A stretch of 64,000 nt of DNA, taken from assembly GCA_029747015.1 (NCBI GenBank), contig JAKOGI010000024.1:525001-589000 (forward strand). Reading direction: 5' to 3'. Below the pieces are notes generated by a model. The model was not told where the DNA came from. It was given only the letters and a program-made list of their open reading frames with translations, and ran no database searches. This stretch comes from Carnegiea gigantea. Taxonomy: Eukaryota; Streptophyta; Magnoliopsida; Caryophyllales; Cactaceae. Both the position numbers and the translations under genes were made by a program. Below are positions 43,708 to 56,653 of the stretch, piece by piece. The number at the start of each line of letters is the position of its first letter. The stretch's first letter is position 1.

Positions 43708-46700
43708 ATGGCTGGTGGAGGAGATACAAAAAGATTTGTTGTAGAACCACACTCACTGTATTATCTACACCCATCCGAAGGCCCTGGTGTGTTTATAACG
43801 ATAGTTCCATGTGATGGGCAGAATTTTGGATTTGTGGAAAACGTCATAAGAATGGCTTTGAAGGCCAAAAATAAATTGGTTTTCATCAATACAATTCTCA
43901 CATGACCGGCCGAAAAGAAAGATGAAGGTTTTTTTGAGGTGAATGCTTAGGACATGATGAATTCTATGATATGTTCTTGGCTCCTCAGTATGATCGAACC
44001 AAAGCTACGTATGACAGTAGCATATTCAAACATTGCTTTTGGAATGTGTCAAGACTTAAAGAAGCGATATTCGGTAGCCAATGTCCTGAAGATATACCAT
44101 TTGAAGGCAGCAATATTAGATTGCAAGCAAGGCGACTTGGACGTTGGGGAGTTCTACTCCATGTTGATGAATCTTTGGAGTGAATTCAAAAATCATGTCA
44201 CAATCCCTATATGTACGTGCTCAATTGCAAGTGTGGGTCGTATAGAAGATGATCCAGATGCATAAGGAAGAAAAAGTCCTTCAGTTCTAGATGGGTTTGA
44301 ATGATAATGCATATTTACATATCAGAAGTCAGATTCTTGCATTAGGAGTCACTCCTACTGCTCACTAAAATGTTCAGCATGGTGATGTAGAAGAAAATCA
44401 TATGAGATTAATGATTCGATAGGAAACTAAACCAGACACCGTGGTGACATTTGCTGTGACTCTACCCTAAACAGACGTCATCACAAAGTGAAAGGCCAAC
44501 CATTAAACATTGTGGAAAAGTTGGATATAAAGAGGTAAGCTACTTCAAATTGATAGGCTACCTAGTTAGTTGGAGTATAAGGGGTGGCAGAAGAGGATGT
44601 GGCAGAGGATGTGGAGGATGTGTTGGGCATGGAGGACGTGGTGGATGAGGTAGAGGAGCAGCAGGTGCATACACTACTTTGGTACATAACGACAAATGTC
44701 ATATGACCGAGGTAGAACAACGTACAAATGAGGTAGAGAGCTCATATGTTGTTGCTGTGCTAGAAATATCAGTAGAACAATTTTAGAGGCTTCTAAGTCT
44801 TATAAAAACTCCCAAATCAAGTGGTGATAAACTCTTAGGTAAAGGAAATTTGTTATTAGACAGTGGTGAAATAATATTCACCCTATTCTGATCGGTATGC
44901 ATAATGGTGAGACTAGTGTTGCTAGTAAGTGTGGATGGGAGCAACTCAATCCAAATATCACTATTTATGATATGCTTTATGCTCGTGGGCTAAATTACAA
45001 TTTAGTTTCCACTGTGCAACTTATTAACGAATTATTATGCACTGTAACTTTTGCTCATAAGCTAGTTGTGATATAGGACCATTCTATGAGGAGGCCGATT
45101 GGAGTGGATAAATAAATAAGGTGGGTCCATTTTCAGAAGGACGTCCAACCAGAAGCAGTTCAACTCAGCAAAGTTGTCACGTGTGATATTTGGCATCAAA
45201 GACTAAGTTATTCCTTAAAACAAGTTATGTTTCTATTTTCAAATAGTATTGGGAGTTACGATAGTAAGAGTATTAGTGATAATTGTCAGGTGTGTTTTAA
45301 AGCAAAACAAACTCGTTTATCATTCCTAGTTACTAATGATAAAGCCTCTGGAGTTCTTGATTTGATTCACTGTGATATTTGGGTTACTTATCAAACTAAA
45401 TCTGTGACTGGCGCACATTATTTCCTGTCAAATATTGATGATGCTAGCAAGGGTAATTTGATGAAAGGAAAAAATTGAGGCATCCCTATTGGTTAAGAGT
45501 TTTTGTGTACTAGTAAAAATCCAATTTAATGCCAATATCAAGGTTATATAGAGTGATAATGGGAATGCGTTTACTTTTAAACCTATAAATAAATTGTATG
45601 GACAACATGGCATAATTCACTAAACTAATTGTGTAGATAGCCCCCAGTAAAATGGCAAAGTTGAAAGAAAACAATGACATATTTTAAGTGTAGCCAAGGC
45701 TCTTCATTCCCAAGCAAATCTACTTATGGAATTTTGGGGTGAGTGTGTTTTATCTGTATGCTACTTGATAAATAGTACTCCTACACCAATTCTGCAAGGA
45801 AAGACTCCATATGAGATTTCATATAAAGTTAAGCCCACATATGATAATATCCATGCCTTTGATTCTTTGTGTTTTGTGCACCGATATCAAAGACAAAAGG
45901 ATAACTTTGGATATAAGAGCAAAAATGTATCTTTGTGGATTACCCCTTTGAAAAGAAAGGATAGAAGGTATATAACTTGGAGACGGGAGAAATTTTTGTA
46001 AGTAGGGATGTTTTTCATGAAGAAATATTTCCCTATTTTGAGCAAAAAGGCCTAGAAAAAGTTGATGATGATTGGAAAATTTGCAGCTACCTCCTACATT
46101 GCCTCTAGATGATGGCATTGTTGCTAAACATAATGAGCAAGTTGGATTTGACCATCAAAGACATGGAATTGATGGATAGGCCTGATCTACACAACAATGC
46201 AAGAGAGAAGAGGCCTAATTGGCGCCACAGGGTAACTCATCTCAACAGCTTATGTGTACTAGGTCAGTAAATAGGCCAACTACTATTGTAGAAGAGTCTA
46301 GCGAAAGGGGTAGTGTACTAAGATCGGTAATTGAGGAGTTGGGTCGAGGTTGTCAGGATAAGAAAACTGCATAACACCTACAGGATTACATTTGCTGTAT
46401 AGCCCTGCTAAATGTGCCCCATTCTTTGAGCCTGCTACCAAAGATCGTCTAAGGTAAACCCTATCCCATAGCAAATTAACATCTGCTAATTTTTTAGATG
46501 CACATAGGAATTATCCTATAAGTATAGTAAAAATTGTTGAGCCCTGGTGCTTTCATGAAGCAGTTAAACATGTCAGATGGTAAGAGGCCATGGGCAAAGA
46601 AATTAAAGCATTAGAACTAAATAAGACCTAGGTAGTTCAAGACTTACCACCCAGGAAGAAACTCATTCATTGCAAGTGGGTGTATAAGGTCAAGTATAAC

Positions 46701-48055
46701 TAGAATGGCTCCATTAAGCGATGTAAAGCACATCTCATTATACGAGGAGATGAACAAACTGAAGGATTTAGTTTTAATGAAAAGTTTGCACTAGTAGCCC
46801 AAAGGGTTAGTATCCGATTTTTTCTTTCAATTATTGTTGTTAAAGGTTGGGAATTGCATTAGATGGATGTATATAATGTCTTTTTACATAAAGATCTAGA
46901 AAAAAAGTTTGTATGACAACGCCTCTAGGTTTCAAATAATCCAACTTAAACAAGTTATGTAAGCTTAACAAGTCTCTCTATGGACTTAACTAGGCACCAC
47001 GTTAGTAGTTTGTGAAACTGCCATCCAATTTATGTGAGTATGGATTCGGTAGATCATATGCAAATTAGTCTTTGCTTACTTATAAGAAGGAAGATATTTT
47101 TATGTCTCTGGTGGTCTTCGTGGATGATTTAGTAGTATTGATTTGAAATAATGCCCAAGCCTATGTTGAGTTTAATGCATATTTGAACATATTGTTTTCA
47201 AATCAAAGATTTGGCCCTTCAAAATACTTCTTAGGAATTGAAGTTACTAGGAGTCCATGAGGTTTGTTTCTATGCCAAAGCAAATATGCTATGAAGGTTG
47301 TTGAAGAGTGTAGGATTCTTGGTTCTAAGCTAGTAGAATTTCCTATGGAGACAAATCATAAACTGGCATTGGCTACTGGAAACCCTCTTGTTGATCTTAC
47401 AAGGTACAGACGGCTAGTCGAGAGGCTTATCTATCTCACAAATACCCCACCAAAACTATGCTCTACAGTTCATGTGATGTCATAATTCATGCTTAAACCA
47501 AACGAAGAGCATATAGAACCAGCTTATTGAGTTCTACGGTATTTGAAAGGAAGTATAGCACAAGGCATTTTATTAAAAAGTGATTCATATTTATGAGTTT
47601 ATACCTTTGGTGATTTGGATAAGGGCACATGTCCTCTCACCAAAAGATCCTTGAGTGGGGATTTTGTTATTATGGAGCGTCAGCTATTCCATGGAAAACA
47701 AAGAAGCAACAAACAGTGTCTAGGTCATCAGTAGAAGCTGAACATCATGCCATGGCTACTATGACTAGTGAGCTTATATGGATCAAGCCTTATCTTGCTT
47801 CCTTGGTGGTGTTTCTTAATAAGCCGATGAGGTTATTTTTGTGATAATCAAGTAGCAATACACATTACTAGGATCTAGTTTTTCAAGAGAGGATAAAACA
47901 TATTGAGATTGATTGCCACTTTATTCAAGAACGTTTGATATCTTAGGATCTTAAAACAGCCTATGTGCCCTTGAAATATCATATTACAGATATCTTCACT
48001 AAGGCATTGCGAAACAATTTTAGTTTTTAAAAGCAAGTTGGGCATCGTCAATTTA
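43708..48055 (+). pseudogene. Copia gag-pol polyprotein
   Basis: From ATG at 43708 the N-terminus reads YYLHPSEGPGVFITIVP and RMALKAKNKLVFINT, a copia gag start. More gag follows, including LKKRYSVANVLKIYHLKAAI in 43954-44265. The integrase region has WHQRLSYSLKQ (one zinc-binding His replaced by Tyr), NCQVCFKAKQTRLSF, HCDIWV (first Asp), SDNGN (second Asp) and GKVERKQ (Glu). The RT has KKLIHCKWVYKVKYN and FVDD at 47117-47128, where YVDD is usual. RNase H ends with TVSRSSVEAEHHAMA, and the C-terminus reads YHITDIFTKAL. There are many stops and frameshifts; only pieces of 60-100 residues stay open (for example 45227-45478 and 47264-47485). It is non-functional. Confidence 0.88.
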
Positions 48056-48077
48056 CATGCTCCAACTAGAGGGGGAG

Positions 48078-48305
48078 TGTTAAGAACAAAACAATAATGT
48101 ATTTATTCTATGATATATTCTATTTCATATATATATCTTGTAATCGTATTCCCAATAGGATTTTGTTGTAGCTTGGACACTAAACTAGGGAAAAGAGGTG
48201 TAGCCTCCTTGTAATGTAAGGCATGTTTTGTTGTGGCATTGGAATATACATAGAGAATTCTTGGTCCCAAATTCATCTTTCTCTTCATTGCCTTGTGATT
48301 TTTCA
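48078..48305 (+). repeat. Copia 3' LTR
   Basis: Begins TGTTAAGAAC directly after the polypurine tract and ends near ATTTTTCA, with an uncertainty of 3 bp (possibly AACA at 48308). Homologous to 43470-43651. Confidence 0.8.
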
Positions 48306-49969
48306 ACATATATGCTTTGGGTGACAGCTAATGCAAATGGAGCTTTGAATGAGATTTCACTGGAATCATTATAAATGGTTTAAGAATGTCAATTATATGT
48401 ATATTACATTTATTTAAAAAAGTTGTGCTTATTCATAGTTTTCGAGCTTCAGGGGATATTTTACTAGACTCTTTTATTATGGGAAGTCAACAACTGTACT
48501 CACTGATTTGCTTGTAATGGAAAATGGAAACATGAACATGGATAGTTTTTTGTTCATGTATTCATTTATGCTGACAAGGTTTTATTCGTTGCACATAACT
48601 TACTAACGATGCACAGTGCAAAGACCAATAGCAAAAAAGATAAAATTTTGATGATATTGAAGGCTTTTTTTTTTTTTGGGCTTGAAATCTACGTAGTCCC
48701 CTGTTGTAGACCCCTAAAAATAGCATCTTATTTTTTTAATTGCCCAATGATGAAAATTATATCTCGACTTTGTACTTGGAGGTCAATAGAGTAATCCTTA
48801 ATTTGATCGAAAATAAAAACAAAATGCTAATAGAGCCCAAAAAGACCAAATAGGCCCAAATTGACAGTATTCGTTGTCCAATTAAGATCCACTGTAGGGA
48901 GCATAAAACTATTGAGTTTAAATGTCAATATTCTTCATTTAATAAGATTTCTAATAACACAGTATGCACCAAAATCCGATAAGTAATGGAAAAGATACAA
49001 GTCGAATATTGAGACTTGTGCTGAAAATGACACATGTTCACTATTTTGCCTATACCTTCTTCCACACTTATTCAAACGTTATGCAGTTAGTGTTACTAGA
49101 AATTAGATTCAATAAGCTTTCAGGAAAAAAAAATAATCACCCAAAACCAAAAGTCGGATGACAATGTTATGACCAGACAAAGTTGCAACCCAGCTTGACT
49201 CAGAAAATCTCGCCGACTTTTAGCCTGAACCAGCTAGGAAACGGGTCAAGTTTGTCAATAGGGAACTGGATGAGCTCCTTAATTTTCTATCTCTTTGAGT
49301 CCTTTCCTATCTAAAGTGTATTTAATTAATTAAAATACTACCTAGATTATTTCACTCAATTAGATTAACCTCAATGGGACTAGGATTAGGTCTCCTTTCT
49401 CTAAATTGATTCAGACTATCCCCTCAACCACTATAAAATGGGGGCTACCTCACTAGGGTAGAGGCATCAGTGAATTCACATCAACTAGACATCAGACATT
49501 GTCAATGTGAGAGAATTGAAAAATTGCAAGAGATTTCTGGTAAAGAGGTAAATCGAAAAAGATGTCACTTTGTTAGGTTCCTAGGTAAATTAAGTGGGTT
49601 ATCCTCATGGTAAAATTTATATCTTTCCCCTACTCTTCATACTTGATCTTTCTTTTATGATTTTTGTTTTCACAATTACTAAATATGTAATCTTTAGGTA
49701 CCCACCCCCCGGTGGGGGTTTATTTACTTTACTCTTGTTCTTATTAGACTAAAAATTGTATCTTTTGCATTATTTATTGTGATTTGTGTTAATCTACGGC
49801 CTAATTATATGATAGTCTGATTAAAAGTTTGATTTCACATATTAAATTGTAGAGGTTATCAATAATGATGGGCACGGATGTGATGCATCCCATTGCATCA
49901 CCGTACCATTGCCCCCGAATTTGGATCCTCGATTCAAGACTAGTCAAGATGTTCCCTACACTACATTTA
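48306..49969. other. No supported gene; LTR-like promoter features near 49430
   Basis: AT-rich. ACTATAAAATGGGGGCTACC near 49430 with a leader-like sequence after it recalls a gypsy LTR promoter, and CCACCCCCCGGTGGGGG near 49703 is a GC palindrome. Neither a matching LTR, a PBS nor an ORF was found. Confidence 0.3.
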
Positions 49970-50485
49970 TTAAGGGCGTGAAAAACCGGTTAACCGTTTT
50001 TCAGTTTAAGAAAATCTCAAACCATAACCAAACCAAAAATTTCAATCAACAGATTTTCAATTGACCGAAAATTTCGGCTTTTCAAAACCTGAGCCATACC
50101 CAAACTGAAAAAATTGGCTAACTGATTTTTCAATTTGCTTGGCCAATTAACCATTTAGTAATAATATAAAAAATGTACTTTTTAACCGGAATTTTTCTTT
50201 TTTTATGTTTTACTTTTTAAAAAGAAATTATTTCGGCTACCATTCAAAAATAATTTTAAAAAATGTATTTTCTGACTTAAAATTTTCAACTTTTAGGTTT
50301 AAATTTTTTTCCAAAAAAATAAATGCCAATTTCAGTTAACCAAATTTTCAAACCGGTCAAACCGTAACCAAATCAAAAATCAAAATAAATTTTCGATTCA
50401 GTTTACTGAACCAATTTTTTTTAGAAAATTTGTTTGATTATTTTGCTGTTCAAATTTCGATTTTGGTTTTTTTGTACACCCTTAA
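49970..50485. mobile_element. Non-autonomous DNA transposon with terminal inverted repeats (hAT- or PIF-like)
   Basis: 516 bp bounded by TTAAGGGCGTG and TACACCCTTAA, imperfect inverted repeats. The interior repeats AACCGGTT, AACCG and ACCGAAA-type motifs on both strands, a composition common in plant foldback-like MITEs. There is no coding capacity. The duplication could be TTAA or TAA within these ends, so the superfamily is undecided. Confidence 0.6.
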
Positions 50486-52191
50486 TGATTACTTAGAGGC
50501 TTTTTAAAAACCTTTTTCAAGCAAAGTCAATTGTCCCTGTAGTTGCCCCCGTCGGTTATGATTTGTGTCGAAAAGTTATTATGGTTTGTAAGTTTTCCTA
50601 AAACTCACTGGTGACTCTTCTAAAAACATAATTGTTTCTTTTTATTTTTATTTTTCTATTAATTTTTATTTTCTTTTTGGCATAACAATTTTGATCCAAG
50701 ACAATGAAATTGTCTAGACCTGGGCGTTGTGCAGGCCCAATAACCCAGTCAGGTTTCTGGATCAGGAAGGTTGCCATGTTCCTGGAACCGGCAGCAAACA
50801 CCCAAGGATTGGGATTAAGAGACTGGGCCTGATTTCGGCCCAGGAACCCCGGATCAGAGTACAAATCTATTTTTTTGTTCTGTTCCTATAAATCTACTAA
50901 CTTCTAATTTTGAAATTTTTAAAAAAATAAACATTAATAGTCAATGTTGAAATTAATAAAAATAAATACCTAGGAAACAAAGTCGAAACCATTCATGACA
51001 AACTTGCGACCTAGGATAGGTCCCACAAGGTCGTTGGTCGTTACACTTGCGTATATATTTTATGAAATTATTTTGAATCTTCTTACAATTTAGAAATCTA
51101 TGAGCTACTATATGAATGAAATTTCCATATAAATTGGAGATATTAATACAATTTCATTACAAATTTGACTTATTTCTATTACTATTTATTTATTGGGTAT
51201 ATGCATCTTGTATATTTGGTTAAATTGTCAATTTTAAATATCTATAATTATATAGCGTAAAGGCTCATTAATAATTTTTATTTGTATCTTGTGGCTAATT
51301 TGAGTTGCAAAAATTTAGTTTACAAATAAATCATAGTTCATAGCAAATGCCATGCTTTTGTAGCAAATTTGCTTTTGTGAAGCTAAGAATTGCCACAAAT
51401 TATTAGCTATTAAGGCAAAATAATATCTTTGACAAATTAGTAATTACCATAAAAGCTATCACCACAAAAGCTATACAAATTGTGGCTGTTTGAAAATTGC
51501 CACAAAAGCCTTTTGTAATGGACTTTCTGTGGCAATCTTGTAGCAATTTTTAAAGTTGCTACAAAATATTTTTGCAACAAAATTTCAATATGTTGTAGCA
51601 AAAGCATGTTCTACAAATAGTAGATTTATGATGGTGGATTCGTAGGACTAATCTAGGACTTCAACCCTATGGAGTCAGATTCTATTGTTTTACGTGCTTC
51701 TCCTCAGTTAAGCCTTGTAATACTCTCTTTTTTTTTTTTTCTTAGGCCCTTGTAATACTCTTTGATTTATAAGTTTGATCTGTTTTATTTTATGATTACA
51801 CTAACCATATGATTAAAAGATCTCAAATTTAGCTAGGTTTATGTCTAGACTTATGTATTTAGCTGTCAAAATCACAAATTTATCCTATGTATTCACACAT
51901 TTGGCTAGAATTTATAATAATATTATGTAATGAGCATAAATTAATTCCCACAACTGAAATGGTGTCTCTAAATTGAACAGCTATTGAAACTTATCATATA
52001 TAACATGTCCCAAACTTTAACATCACACACAAATTAGTAATCAATTAAATCTGAGTAGTATTCTAGCTTAAAATGTGACATTGTATACCTCATTTAACCT
52101 AACTTTTAACTAATAGTAATTGTTAAATTAGGTTATTTATTAGTGTTTTCGATGTTTTGTGGTTAATAAAGATAATTGCTCAAATGGTGGA
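50486..52191. other. No supported gene; two repeat-like patches
   Basis: At about 50700-50870 a C/G-richer patch repeats CAGGCCC, CCTGG and GGAACC motifs. At about 51330-51640 GTGGCAA, TTGCCACAAA and TTGTAGCAA motifs alternate in both orientations, like the subterminal part of a CACTA-type or related DNA transposon. No ends were identified. Confidence 0.35.
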
Positions 52192-54931
52192 TGATAAGTG
52201 CAAAATAGGCTAAAAATTGGGCATGAGAACCCGGGTTAAATCTACAAGGACAACCTGTAATATCCTTGAAGTATGGCTAGGTTTGCCCATCACAAAAGCT
52301 GCTACAAAAACAAGGAAGAACAAGAGGATAGAGAGTTGGCACGAGTTGTACATGCCGCCATGCTCGCCATGCTCCCACATAATTGTTATGTTGAATTCTA
52401 GATAGTTGGCACGCTCTACCTATGCCAGATGGCATAACTTTGCCAAATTGGCAGAGTCGGACCTATATTTGTGTAATCAAATAGGTTTTAGCTTAGTTTT
52501 TAGGGTGCTTAAGGTAATGCTTAGGAGTACATTAGTGCTTAATTTTGGTAATGTAGCCATATTTCATGTTATTTGGGTGTTGATTTCAGGCATTTGATTC
52601 TCTTTTAATGTTTTTGGCTCTCAAGCTCCTCAATTTATTTGCAGCTTGCTCAATCTATTTCCTTTGCTCCTGATGTTTTACATTTAAATCTATTTGGTTT
52701 GGGTTAATTTCATATTTGATGGTGTTGTTTGTTCCTAAATCATGTTTTCCTTCCCTTCTCTACTTTCTATTTCCCTTTTTCCATGATCAAATCTCCATTT
52801 CCAATTCTCCCCTTGTTCTCTCAAGTAAGGGTTTCAAAACCTATTTTTCCAAGTTTGAACTTTCAATCGATTATGAGTTAGATTAGGAATAGTTTGCGTA
52901 GATTAGTGCAAATAAATGGAAATTCACCACAAATCTAGCACCTCTTACCCTAATCTTGGAGGTCCATGCCCAATTTTGGGCTTGATGCTTTATAGGTAAT
53001 TTTTTCTCTGTGCCCTTTTCATTTATTTTTAGTGATTTGAAGTTGATTTTGTGTTTATAAGTAGTTTAACTCATGTTTTCATTTAACTGTGATGAGTAGA
53101 GATCTTGTTTTGCTGATTTAATTTCAGCATATTTAGTATAGAATTAAGGATTAATTAGTTTTATTAACCATGTTGAGTGTTTAATTAGTATGTGATTAGT
53201 ATTTATTTGCATGCGTTAGTTTTTTATTGATTTCTCTAAAATAGACATATACTAGATTAGTTAGTAAGTGATTTGATTGCAACACCATCCTAGAGAACGA
53301 TAAATTTTCCATCCTACTCTAAAACAAAAAACTAGCTAAAAGTAGAAGCAACCATGTACTCATACAATGCTTTTACCCTAGGTGTATTCGCCCATTCTAG
53401 CATTATCGATTAGACAAACAACCTCTAACAACGACATTCCACATCAGGACTTCTAAAAAAGGTACATAATCATAATGTATTTGACACATAATCTAGTCCA
53501 CCTTTGAGGCAGTTGAACCTATATTTTCACCTATTTTCCTTACCTAAACACTCCTTTATTTCTTTACATCTTCCCTTAGGATTGAGGAAGTTTGTTATTT
53601 TTCTCATAATCACTTAACTTGGCCTAATCTCTTCTTTTGTAGGTGGTTTGGCATTAGACTAGAGATTAGAGGGTGATTTTCGATTTAGGAAGCTAAGGAG
53701 AGGAAAGAAGAAAGACATCAAGCACGAACCTAAAGAAAAAGACACAACTCGGGCTATTACGTCAATCAACATGCCCATAACAACAGTCAAAAGATGAAAG
53801 GAACGACATTGAGTGCCTCACAGAACCCTGTTAACTTCAAGACCCAATTCTGTAGAGTGACACAGCGAACTATGCAAATCTGTGTGCTCATGCTACTATA
53901 GCCCAAGGAACCCAATTAGGTTCTTAATATTACCTGCACGACATCTCGTGTTGTGTGGTAGAGCTGTGCAACTCCTTAAGTCAGCTGCTACTGTCATTTG
54001 AAATGATGTCCGGTGTTTTATTTAGGGATCTTCTGTTGTTAGGATTTTAATTAAGGTTCTAATTACATTCTAACACATTGATACTCTAGAGTTTTGAAGA
54101 TTATAATTGTTGAATTTGAGATTTATATTCACTTGAATTATCAGTTCCTGAGTTTATTTTCTCAAAACCTCTCTCTATATTGTTTATTGTTGTAGCTCCT
54201 TAGTAGTTGCTAATATGATGCTTTACAATTATTGCGACATGATTTCGACTATGCTTGATGGCTAAATCTCCTAACTTGGATTGGGATTGACGCTAATATG
54301 CCTCTAGCTGAAGCATGTATTATCCGCACATCTTACTTGTTCCAAGCTTATGTTATTGAACTCTACTTTGCTTACCACATGTTCGATGACTTACTTAAAA
54401 GAGTATTCATATGTTTTTATTCAGTTTAGGGAAACACTATAAGATGAAATCTTTTTCCTAGCATGACTTAGTAGACAGTTAGGATTTTGACATGAAAATA
54501 ATTTAAGTTCTGATTAGGATTTAAGATTATAGATTTTGTAATCGTTCTGCTCTTAATCCTATGAAAATGGGCAACTATAGTTTTAGGATTAGTCTTTGAT
54601 CTTGGAAAAGGGAGAGGATAGGCTAAATTAATAATGTATCCATTCAAGTTGCAGTTGCATGCTTGGACAAGTTTGATAGGGTTACTAACTAATTTGCTAG
54701 CATAATTGTCCTGCTAATTCCAACCTAAATGTTTTAACCTTCTGATTTCTGAATCATATTCTTAATTGTTATCGTTTTCTTAATTGGTAATTGAATCTCC
54801 AGGTTTGATTTTCCTAGATTGAGTTGTTTAGTTAGTGTTGGTAATTAGAAGTCAACTCCTCGTGGGATTGACCTATATTCAGCAATTGCAAGCTTCAGTT
54901 ACATCGTGCGCTTATGGTTTTCACTATAACA
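52192..54931 (+). repeat. 5' LTR of the second Athila-like element (single copy)
   Basis: About 2.74 kb from TGATAAGTGC to TATAACA, followed directly by the PBS. Near its end CTCCTCGTGGGATTGACC has the form common just inside gypsy LTR ends. Without a second LTR the left boundary rests on the TG start and family resemblance. Confidence 0.6.
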
Positions 54932-54937
54932 AGTTTT

Positions 54938-54954
54938 TGGCATTGTAGACGGGG
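54938..54954 (+). other. Primer binding site, degraded tRNA-Asp type
   Basis: TGGCATTGTAGACGGGG after AGTTTT, corresponding to TGGCGCCGTTGCCGGGG. Confidence 0.6.
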
Positions 54955-55204
54955 CTCTAGTTCATATAGAAGTCAATATAATACTCTAGACTAGGCTTTT
55001 ATTTTTCTTTTATAGTTTTTAATTTTCTTTATTCTTGGTTGACACTACTTAATCTGGGTGTAGTGTTTGCTTTCTGTGCACAGGAGAAGCTAGGGCAACC
55101 ATAACCTTGTTCGCTTAATCCTAGGATAAAAGCAACCACCCAAAAGAGAGGCAAAGAAGCAAGAAGGAGGAAGAAAGAATCAAAGATCATGGGGAGAATA
55201 AAAT

Positions 55205-56640
55205 ATGGTTCTTCGGGACTATGCAATGTCGAAAACGCCCAATATTACATTTCTTATTATAAGACCAACAATTGAGGCTAATAAATTTGAACTTCAACTA
55301 ACTCTCATCACCTTTGTGAAAAAGGAGCAATTTGGAGGCCACCCATCAAAAAATCCCACCAAACACAGTCACAACTTCTTGCAAAAGTGTGATACTATTA
55401 AGAACAATGGGTTCTCCAGTAATACAATTTGGCTAAGGCCTTTTCCCTCCTTCTTGAAGGATAAAACTCGAGTTCGGTTGCAGAATGAGGAAGTCAATTC
55501 TTTCTTCACTTGGGATGCATTCTCAAAGGATTTTCTCAAGAAGTACTTCCCCTCAGGCAAAATTACCAAGCTAATGGCTGACATCACTTCTTTTTCTTAA
55601 AGTGATAAAGAATCCCTATGATGCATGGAAGAGTTTTAAAAGAATTACAGTAGCAGTGCTCCCATCATGGTGATCCCCATTGGCTCATAGTCCACACGTT
55701 CTACAATGGGTTGGACCAATTGATGAGAATTTTAGCTGACACTGCAACCGGCAATGCTCTTATGGTGAAGCTGATAGAGGCGATAAGGGCTTTATTGGAA
55801 GAGATACCCTCCAATAATTATCACTTGTCTAGGGAGAGGGCTATCCTTAAGAAGAGCAATGGCAGGTATAAGGTTGATGCTACAAGCCTTTTCGCTAGCA
55901 GGGTAGATGCACTTCCATAGAGACTCGATGGGGTTGGTACTTCTCCTATTCTATATGGTTCTTCCAGTTCTTCTATTGAAGTATCTGCTAGGGGCACACA
56001 TCTATTAAGTACTACAATGGTCCTTCTACTACTAAGCATGCTAATATACTATATAGTTTCAACCAAACACCCCAGAACAATCCCTACTCCAGCACTTATA
56101 ACCCTAGATGGAAGAATCACGCCAACCTTTCCTATAAGGGTCCTAACCTACAACCTTAGTGTTCTTTGCCGCCACCTAGTTCCAGTATCGAGCTCCCTAT
56201 AATTCACAACCTCAACCTCCTTAGCAGAAGTCAAACCTAGACCTTTTTATAGAGAGGTTTATGCAAACCTAGACTAAGACTAATGAGAACCTCACTCAGT
56301 CTATCAAGTTGATCAACTCTAGGGTAGACAACATAGCATGCCACTATAAGGTGATAGATACCCAAATCGTACATATAGCTTAATGGGTTAGCAACATGTA
56401 TTGACCTAATGGGCATCTACCAAGCCAACCTGATACAAATCCCAAGGGTGACATCAATATGGTTTCTGTGAAGGGTGAAGAGTTAGTGGAGAGCCATGTG
56501 ATGGTCATTTAGAAGGTAGTTTCAGTTCTTACCTCCACAAGAACAGGGGGAAAAGGCTAGGAGAGAGCCATAGCTTAGAGGAGAAGACCAATCAGTCACC
56601 TCCAGTTTGCCCTTCTCAACCTCCTTTCCCACTATCTCAG
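55205..56640 (+). pseudogene. Athila-like gag
   Basis: From 55205 the frame reads MVLRDYAMSKTPNITFLIIR, QFGGHPSKNPTKHSHNFLQK, then RPFPSFLKDKTRVRLQ and FSKDFLKKYFPSGKITKLMA, the conserved gag capsid core of Athila elements. After a stop at 55598-55600 it continues with ATGNALMVKLIEAIRALLEE and NGRYKVDATSLFASRVDAL at 55711-55920. Past that, in shifting frames, come NNPYSSTYNPRWKNHANLSY, INSRVDNIACHYKVIDTQIV and GHLPSQPDTNPKGDINMVS. Gag would form the particle. Several stops are present and the end, with the protease, is missing. Confidence 0.8.
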
Positions 56641-56653
56641 AGGGTGGCACAAT

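Larger units (their letters stand above)
43470..48305 (+). mobile_element. Ty1/copia retrotransposon, decayed
   Basis: Short LTRs (182 and 228 bp), a degraded tRNA-iMet PBS, gag, integrase, RT and RNase H in copia order, and a polypurine tract (AGAGGGGGAG at 48068-48077) before the 3' LTR. It lies immediately beside the upstream end of the Mutator transposase gene. No target duplication was found at these boundaries, so the exact ends are uncertain. Confidence 0.85.
52192..56653 (+). mobile_element. Second Athila-like element: 5' LTR and gag, 3' part missing
   Basis: Plus-strand order LTR, PBS, gag. The gag reading stops near 56640, where TGTAATGCCCC begins unrelated sequence at 56654. No pol and no second LTR is present, so the copy was cut off by a later insertion or rearrangement. 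Confidence 0.7.

Noticed and set aside
48103..48309. Minus-strand ORF of 68 codons
   Set aside because: Lies within the copia 3' LTR; antisense and motif-free.
50598..50864. Minus-strand ORF of 88 codons
   Set aside because: Overlaps a repeat-like GC-richer patch; no conserved motif, and the tail is an A/T homopolymer translation.
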